From CAYRHN01 sp964424115 (GTDB lineage Bacteria; Chloroflexota; Anaerolineae; Anaerolineales; Anaerolineaceae): a stretch of DNA of 64,000 bases. The translations under genes and the position numbers were made by a program. Where the stretch lies: NCBI GenBank assembly GCA_964424115.1, contig CAYRHN010000001.1, positions 397,537-461,536 of the forward strand, written 5' to 3'. Positions 60,281 through 64,000 of this stretch are shown here, one piece after another. Within the stretch, counting starts at the first letter, position 1. Each line of letters starts with the position of its first letter. The notes beneath the pieces were generated by a model. The model was not told where the DNA came from and did no database searches. It was given only the letters and a program-made list of their open reading frames with translations.

Positions 60281-60438
60281 TGTTAACCTCCTTCAACATG
60301 GATTTCTTATTTTAGCATAGCCCTACTAGGTGGGGGAGGGGAGAGGAACAGTGGCGAATAATACAAATTACTTGGCGACCAGGCACAAGAATTTATTTTT
60401 GGGGTTTTATCCAGAAATACGAATGCTTTACTTATTTG

Positions 60439-60457
60439 ATAACATCATCTCTGTTAT
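60439..60457. repeat. Inverted repeat ATAACA/TGTTAT
   Basis: 6-base perfect arms around a 7-base centre (ATAACA-TCATCTC-TGTTAT), just left of the larger inverted-repeat structure. Confidence 0.4.
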
Positions 60458-60464
60458 AAGAAGG

Positions 60465-60607
60465 GGGGGCTTTTCTATTCTTACAAATTATTGCTTTTGA
60501 TAAGTATTATTATCATAAGCAATAATTATTAGTTGCAGAGATCAATTTTTATTAAAATATCCAGGTTTTTAGGTTGCTCAGTTACTGTGCTCTCCACAAA
60601 AGCCCCC
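60465..60607. repeat. 143-base segment bounded by 10-base inverted repeats
   Basis: GGGGGCTTTT at 60465-60474 and AAAAGCCCCC at 60598-60607 are exact reverse complements and bracket an A/T-rich interior with its own 42-base hairpin. The layout recalls a small non-autonomous element or a folded recombination site; no flanking target duplication was recognised. Confidence 0.5.
60486..60527. repeat. Strong 42-base hairpin
   Basis: AATTATTGCTT and AAGCAATAATT (11 perfect bases) are followed inward by one mismatch and a further 6 paired bases TGATAA/TTATCA around the loop GTATTA. It is A/T-rich and sits inside the 10-base bounded segment. Confidence 0.75.
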
Positions 60608-60860
60608 TAATATTTATGCATTACACAAGTATACGCGATTAATGTATTATCTATTTGTAACGGCATGTACTGGCCCCCCCGGCAGATCAATCGATCACCG
60701 TTGGAATTCAGCTCATCTGCAGATGTAATAATTGCTCTGGCAGGAATAAAGAAGCAACAAAATGTATACCTATACGAAATATTCAATTTGTTCGGCGTCA
60801 TATAAAGAAAGACCGAAAAGGTCGAATAGCGCAATGAAGATTTGTTGTAAAATATAAGGA

Positions 60861-61877
60861 ATGACAGAAAATTATCACCCAATCACTATTTCTGAGGCTA
60901 TCAAGGCGTATTTACGAACCGTTGATGATTCTAGAAGCGCCAATACCGGAAGAACATATCGCAATGCTATGAAAACCTTTTTGTCAATATTGATTGAAAA
61001 CGGAGTTGATGCGGAAAAATGTCCTGTCACCTCTCTTTCTGAGGATGCGATAGTTTGGCTGGCGAACGGATTGAGAGATCTCTCTCCAGCCACAGAACGT
61101 CTCTACCTGACTGCTCTTACCGGTTTCTACGAATACCTTGCGGCGGAGAAGCTCCAAGAAGTAAATTTACCACGAGTGAGGATGCTTATTCGCAAAAGGG
61201 GCCGTCGGCCCGGGCAACGCCTTCCACAATTCCCAAAGGATGCGATTGATAAAGTGCTGGATTATGCAGAGGGAATGGTTCGGTTGATCCCCGAAAATGA
61301 AACTGAAAGATTGCGCCTGTTCCGAGATCGTGCATTCCTTCTTACGCTCGCTGATACCGGGCTCCGAGTACACGAAGCCTGTAACTTGCGCCGTGGGGAT
61401 ATTGATTGGGACGAGGGACACGCGTTGATCATTGGCAAAGGAAATCAACAGGCAATGGTTCGATTCTCTCGTAGATGCCAGGAAGCCATTCGCGTTTACT
61501 TAAATGCCAGAAGTCTTTTGGATGGAGGGACCGGAAAAGCTTTAACCGCCCTCCCCCTCTTCGCTCGCCATGACAAAGGCTCCGGAAGGAAAGTGAAACC
61601 TATTACTACAGCAACCGGGCGGAATATTGTGAATCAACGCGTGACTGAAGCTCTGGGGCCTGAAGCGGAAGGACATATTACCCCCCACTCCTTTAGGCAC
61701 TATTTTGTAAGCAAAGTGCTAATCGTGTCCGGTAATCTCAAATTGGCACAAGAATTAGCCAGGCACAAAAACATAGCCGTAACCCAAAGGTACGCTCATT
61801 TGTCTGACAATGAATTGGATGCGGGTTACTGGAATGTTTTTGAAGATGACTCGTCTCATTCATCCAGTCAGGATTGA
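60861..61877 (+). CDS. Tyrosine recombinase (XerC/D-like integrase)
   Basis: 338 residues. An N-terminal SAM-like DNA-binding domain (~8-105, TISEAIKAYLRTVDDSRSAN, TYRNAMKTFLSIL) and the catalytic domain with Arg in LTLADTGLRVHEACNL, Lys in IIGKGNQQAMVRF, HSFRHYF (H-x-x-R), ARHKNIAVTQ and the nucleophile Tyr in TQRYAHLS. All five catalytic positions are present. It could be a chromosomal Xer protein or a mobile-element integrase. Its upstream region is repeat-rich, as for single-Xer systems that lie next to their site. Ribosome site AAGGA abuts the ATG with no spacing, which is unusual. Confidence 0.9.
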   Translation: MTENYHPITISEAIKAYLRTVDDSRSANTGRTYRNAMKTFLSILIENGVDAEKCPVTSLSEDAIVWLANGLRDLSPATERLYLTALTGFYEYLAAEKLQEVNLPRVRMLIRKRGRRPGQRLPQFPKDAIDKVLDYAEGMVRLIPENETERLRLFRDRAFLLTLADTGLRVHEACNLRRGDIDWDEGHALIIGKGNQQAMVRFSRRCQEAIRVYLNARSLLDGGTGKALTALPLFARHDKGSGRKVKPITTATGRNIVNQRVTEALGPEAEGHITPHSFRHYFVSKVLIVSGNLKLAQELARHKNIAVTQRYAHLSDNELDAGYWNVFEDDSSHSSSQD

Positions 61878-61900
61878 ATACGTTCGACGAATGATATAAT
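61874..61900 (+). promoter_or_regulatory. Extended -10 promoter upstream of the P-loop kinase-like gene
   Basis: TGA-TATAAT at 61892-61900 fits TGnTATAAT, with a possible TTGAAT -35 at 61874-61879 and a 15-base spacer. It lies just after the recombinase stop and 101 bases before the ATG at 62002, leaving a leader of about 95 bases. Confidence 0.45.
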
Positions 61901-62001
61901 AAATTAGTGTGATCCATTTCCGTGAACATAAAATTGAGACAGGTTATTTTTGGCAGCCCATTGCCCAATAGAAGCAGAGGCAAGGATGTAGGTGTAAGAT
62001 T

Positions 62002-62556
62002 ATGAGATCCAATAAATTTGATGTTATTCTCCTGATTGGGAGGCCAGGTGCTGGGAAAAGCGAGATTATTGATTATCTCAAAAAAACGCCTTCGAATTTG
62101 CGGAAAAAGAGGTTTCATATTGGAAGATTTGAGGAGATCGATGATTTCCCAATGCTATGGAGCTGGTTTGAAGAGGATGCCATCTTAGAGAAATTAGGAC
62201 ACCCGAGAATTCACTCGGATAAGGATGGGTATTTTTTGTGGAATTATTTATGGGATGTTCTAATTGAACGATTGGACCTGGAATATTTAAAAAAGCTTCG
62301 CGAAAATAGATATGCCTCTCGTTTTTCAACAATCATCGAGTTTTCCAGAGGCAAACAACACGGTGGATTTTCCCAAGCGTTTGAACATTTTTCCGGTATT
62401 ACTCTTGCACATTGTGCTATTTTATACATTAATGTTTCTTGGGATCAATCTTTACTAAAGAATCGACGAAGGTTCAATCCAGATCGCCCTGACAGTATTT
62501 TGGAGCATGGTTTATCTGATGAAAAGCTGGAGTTTTTATACAAAAGGCAGAGATGA
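62002..62556 (+). CDS. P-loop kinase-like protein, apparently C-terminally truncated
   Basis: 184 residues. Walker A LLIGRPGAGKSEIIDYL (~10-26) places it among P-loop nucleotide kinases; a conserved-looking FSTIIEFSRGKQHGGF and LYINVSWDQSLLKNRRRFNP follow. The frame stops abruptly at 62554-62556. In the next frame, starting at 62552, a further 22 codons (DERLGERLEFVLGKLW and onward to a stop at 62620) read like the amphipathic C-terminal helix expected in such a protein. A small deletion or frameshift near 62545-62555 is therefore likely. Function is unknown; the break could be a true mutation or an assembly error. Confidence 0.7.
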   Translation: MRSNKFDVILLIGRPGAGKSEIIDYLKKTPSNLRKKRFHIGRFEEIDDFPMLWSWFEEDAILEKLGHPRIHSDKDGYFLWNYLWDVLIERLDLEYLKKLRENRYASRFSTIIEFSRGKQHGGFSQAFEHFSGITLAHCAILYINVSWDQSLLKNRRRFNPDRPDSILEHGLSDEKLEFLYKRQR

Positions 62557-62620
62557 AAGGCTGGGCGAAAGGCTCGAATTTGTTCTTGGTAAGTTATGGA
62601 ATTTATATTCTAAGAGATAA
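62552..62620 (+). pseudogene. Possible out-of-frame C-terminal remnant of the kinase-like gene
   Basis: Reads DERLGERLEFVLGKLWNLYS in the +1 frame relative to the upstream gene, then KR and TAA. The helical, charged pattern is coding-like and there is no start codon of its own. Confidence 0.45.
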
Positions 62621-62650
62621 GACATTGTGATAGTTGCCCGAGGCTCAAAA

Positions 62651-63259
62651 ATGGATTTTGACGGTGCTGTTAATTATGCTCTCCGGAGATTGGAAGGTGA
62701 ACTCTCTCCCAAATTAACCTATCATTCGTTTGCGCACACAAAAGATGAGGTTGTCGTTGCGGTTGAACGGTTGGCAAAAATGGAAGGTGTCTTGGGTACG
62801 GATAAGGCCCTATTACTGACGGCCGCATATTTTCATGACCTTGGATTTATTTATCAACGCAAAGAACACGAGAGGAAAAGCGCTGATATTGCTCTTGATG
62901 TGCTGCCCGGCTTTCGATACACAGAGATTCAGGTTGGCATTATAGAAGGGATCATCCTTGCTACGAGGCTTCCGCAATGTCCTAAGACTCACCTGGAACA
63001 GATCATGGCCGATGGAGATTTAGATGGCCTGGGACAAGGTAATTTCTTCGATCGGGGTTTAGATCTAAGAAAAGAGTTGGCGTCTTTTGGGATAATCAGT
63101 TCGGATCAGGATTGGTATTTGCAGGAATTAGATTTGTTGATGCGACATCGCTATTTTACGAAATCGGCCAGACGATTGCGCAATAGAGGCAAGCAAGATA
63201 ATTTAAGAAAATTAAGAGCATTGATTGAAGAATCCAAGCGCCTTAATGAACCAAACTGA
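62651..63259 (+). CDS. HD-domain phosphohydrolase
   Basis: 202 residues. HD fold: YHSFAHTKDEVVVAVERLA with the first His, TAAYFHDLGFIYQRKEHERK with the His-Asp pair, and a later MADGDLDGLG carrying the last Asp. Members hydrolyse nucleotides or cyclic nucleotides; substrate unknown. A GTG at 62627 is in frame, but the ATG at 62651 has GAGG 7 bases upstream. The RluA-like gene overlaps its end by 14 bases. Confidence 0.85.
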   Translation: MDFDGAVNYALRRLEGELSPKLTYHSFAHTKDEVVVAVERLAKMEGVLGTDKALLLTAAYFHDLGFIYQRKEHERKSADIALDVLPGFRYTEIQVGIIEGIILATRLPQCPKTHLEQIMADGDLDGLGQGNFFDRGLDLRKELASFGIISSDQDWYLQELDLLMRHRYFTKSARRLRNRGKQDNLRKLRALIEESKRLNEPN

Positions 63260-63938
63260 TATTCCAATTCTTTACGAGGATGACGACATTGTATGTATCA
63301 ACAAGCCGCCCGGTTTGTTGTCGATTCGAGATGGCTACGATCCACTTCTCCCCCATGTTGCCAGTTGCATGCTATCCAAATATCCTCGATTATATATTGT
63401 ACATCGTTTGGATCGCGAAACCAGCGGGGTAATGGTTTTGGCTAAAAACCAACAAGCTCATAAAGTATTAAATTACTGCTTCAGCGCCAAGAAAATCCAG
63501 AAAGAATATTATGCCATAGTAATTGGCAAGCCTTTACAGGACCAAATAGAAATAACTTCTCCCCTATTGGTAAACGGGGATCGAAAACACCGCACAATAA
63601 TTTCTGAAGAGCTTGGTAAAGCCGCAAGAACAGTTTTAATTTTTTGTTCTGGTTATAATAGATATTCCTTGGTAAAGATATTACCTTATAATGGCTATAC
63701 GCATCAAATTAGAGCGCATCTAGCCTCAATAAATCTTCCGATTTTGTCTGATTTGCTTTACCAGACTTCTTTAATCCCAATCCCAGAGGACGACCAGCGT
63801 AGAATTATTCAAAGAATAGCGCTCCATGCGGCACGAATCAACCTCCCCTACCCCGCTGCGGATCAAACAAAAGTTATCGAAGCGCCGTTTCCTGACGATT
63901 TTCGGAATGCAATGGAGCGATTAAACTTATCCATATAA
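63246..63938 (+). CDS. RluA family RNA pseudouridine synthase
   Basis: 230 residues with the catalytic motif HRLDRETSGVMVLAKN (Asp in RLDRETSG), ILYEDDDIVCINKPPGLLS at the start and YNGYTHQIRAHLASINLPI near the end. There is no N-terminal S4 domain, so it is the short RluA/RluC catalytic type; whether it modifies rRNA or tRNA is not clear. A TTG at 63225 is in frame, but the ATG at 63246 is closer to the conserved core. Confidence 0.9.
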   Translation: MNQTDIPILYEDDDIVCINKPPGLLSIRDGYDPLLPHVASCMLSKYPRLYIVHRLDRETSGVMVLAKNQQAHKVLNYCFSAKKIQKEYYAIVIGKPLQDQIEITSPLLVNGDRKHRTIISEELGKAARTVLIFCSGYNRYSLVKILPYNGYTHQIRAHLASINLPILSDLLYQTSLIPIPEDDQRRIIQRIALHAARINLPYPAADQTKVIEAPFPDDFRNAMERLNLSI

Positions 63939-63951
63939 AAAATCACCCCTG

Positions 63952-63976
63952 GACTTTGGCTCTTTGAGCGAAAGTC
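63952..63976. repeat. Hairpin near the right edge
   Basis: GACTTTGGCTC and GAGCGAAAGTC pair over 11 bases with one mismatch around a TTT loop, 14 bases after the RluA-like stop. There is no T-run after it; a purine-rich AGGAGGAGGAAG follows instead, so it is not a textbook terminator. Confidence 0.4.
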
Positions 63977-64000
63977 AGGAGGAGGAAGAAGAAGCGGGAT

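Larger units (their letters stand above)
60281..60860. other. Gene-free, inverted-repeat-rich region upstream of a tyrosine recombinase
   Basis: 580 bases with no plausible gene in either strand; the only frame, 60607-60882 on the minus strand, has no coding character and runs into the recombinase gene. It contains three nested or neighbouring inverted repeats (annotated separately), a run of seven G (60463-60469) and a run of seven C (60674-60680), and an A/T-rich tail leading to the recombinase start, where AAGGA directly abuts the ATG. Confidence 0.7.

Noticed and set aside
60632..60657. Possible dif-like core (GCGATTAATGTATTAT) upstream of the recombinase
   Set aside because: Only the left half and spacer resemble known dif sites; the right half does not, so I do not annotate it as a site.
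1..64000. CRISPR arrays, rRNA genes and insertion sequences
   Set aside because: No regularly spaced direct repeats, no rRNA-like stretches and no transposase frames were seen.

Overview
The window looks like the chromosome of a member of the Chloroflexota, most likely an uncultured Anaerolineae-type anaerobe. This is inferred from gene content, since no rRNA is present: a coenzyme F420 biosynthesis operon with a short archaeal-type CofE, F420-dependent redox enzymes, several molybdenum/tungsten enzymes, YfhO-type membrane proteins, a MoxR/DUF58 pair, and several families I know mainly as unnamed Chloroflexota proteins. Coding density is high, genes commonly overlap by 4-20 bases, and base composition is moderately AT-rich by eye. 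No CRISPR array, rRNA operon or insertion sequence was seen.

Layout. 1-8394 (+): three large membrane proteins (two YfhO family), then MoxR ATPase and DUF58. 8391-18475 (-): MoaB/MogA, a PHP-AlbA_2 fusion, a lone receiver protein, Lon, Hsp20, tRNA-Arg(UCU), two unrecognised proteins, a LysM/M23 peptidase, a DUF192 protein and another lone receiver. 18597-19256 (+): a NarL-type response regulator, divergent from that receiver across a perfect palindrome. 19303-26096 (-): an endonuclease IV-like gene with a disrupted start, YbeY, PgpH, YqeY, ComEA-like, DUF1385 and an M20 dipeptidase. 26210-44869 (+): a long run of 17 same-strand genes combining an SsnA-like amidohydrolase, F420 genes (npdG, cofE, cofD, cofC), an LLM-family F420 oxidoreductase, two different xanthine-dehydrogenase-type molybdenum hydroxylases, XdhC, a YqeC-MocA fusion, a second MocA and a class IV aminotransferase. 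44866-50454 (-): methyltransferase, YprB/MrfB-like exonuclease, an MrfA-like helicase with an HNH insertion, MFS exporter. 50528-52586 (+): MFS transporter and A24 prepilin peptidase. 52671-57553 (-): PEP carboxykinase, a three-repeat lipoprotein, NusB, Asp23/Gls24. 57647-59632 (+): an aldehyde:ferredoxin oxidoreductase family enzyme. 59636-60280 (-): MBL-fold hydrolase. 60281-60860 is the only long gene-free stretch and is rich in inverted repeats, just upstream of a tyrosine recombinase. The right end holds a truncated P-loop kinase-like gene, an HD-domain protein and an RluA-type pseudouridine synthase.

How it fits together. MoaB/MogA and the two MocA-type nucleotidyltransferases can supply the pterin cofactor for the two molybdenum hydroxylases, with XdhC as the insertion chaperone. 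The set SsnA + YgfM-like FAD subunit + XdhD-like subunit + YqeC + MocA matches the gene set proposed for selenium-dependent molybdenum hydroxylases and purine or N-heterocycle catabolism; here it is interleaved with F420 biosynthesis and a small two-pass membrane protein of unknown role. That combined locus is the best candidate in this window for an undescribed system.
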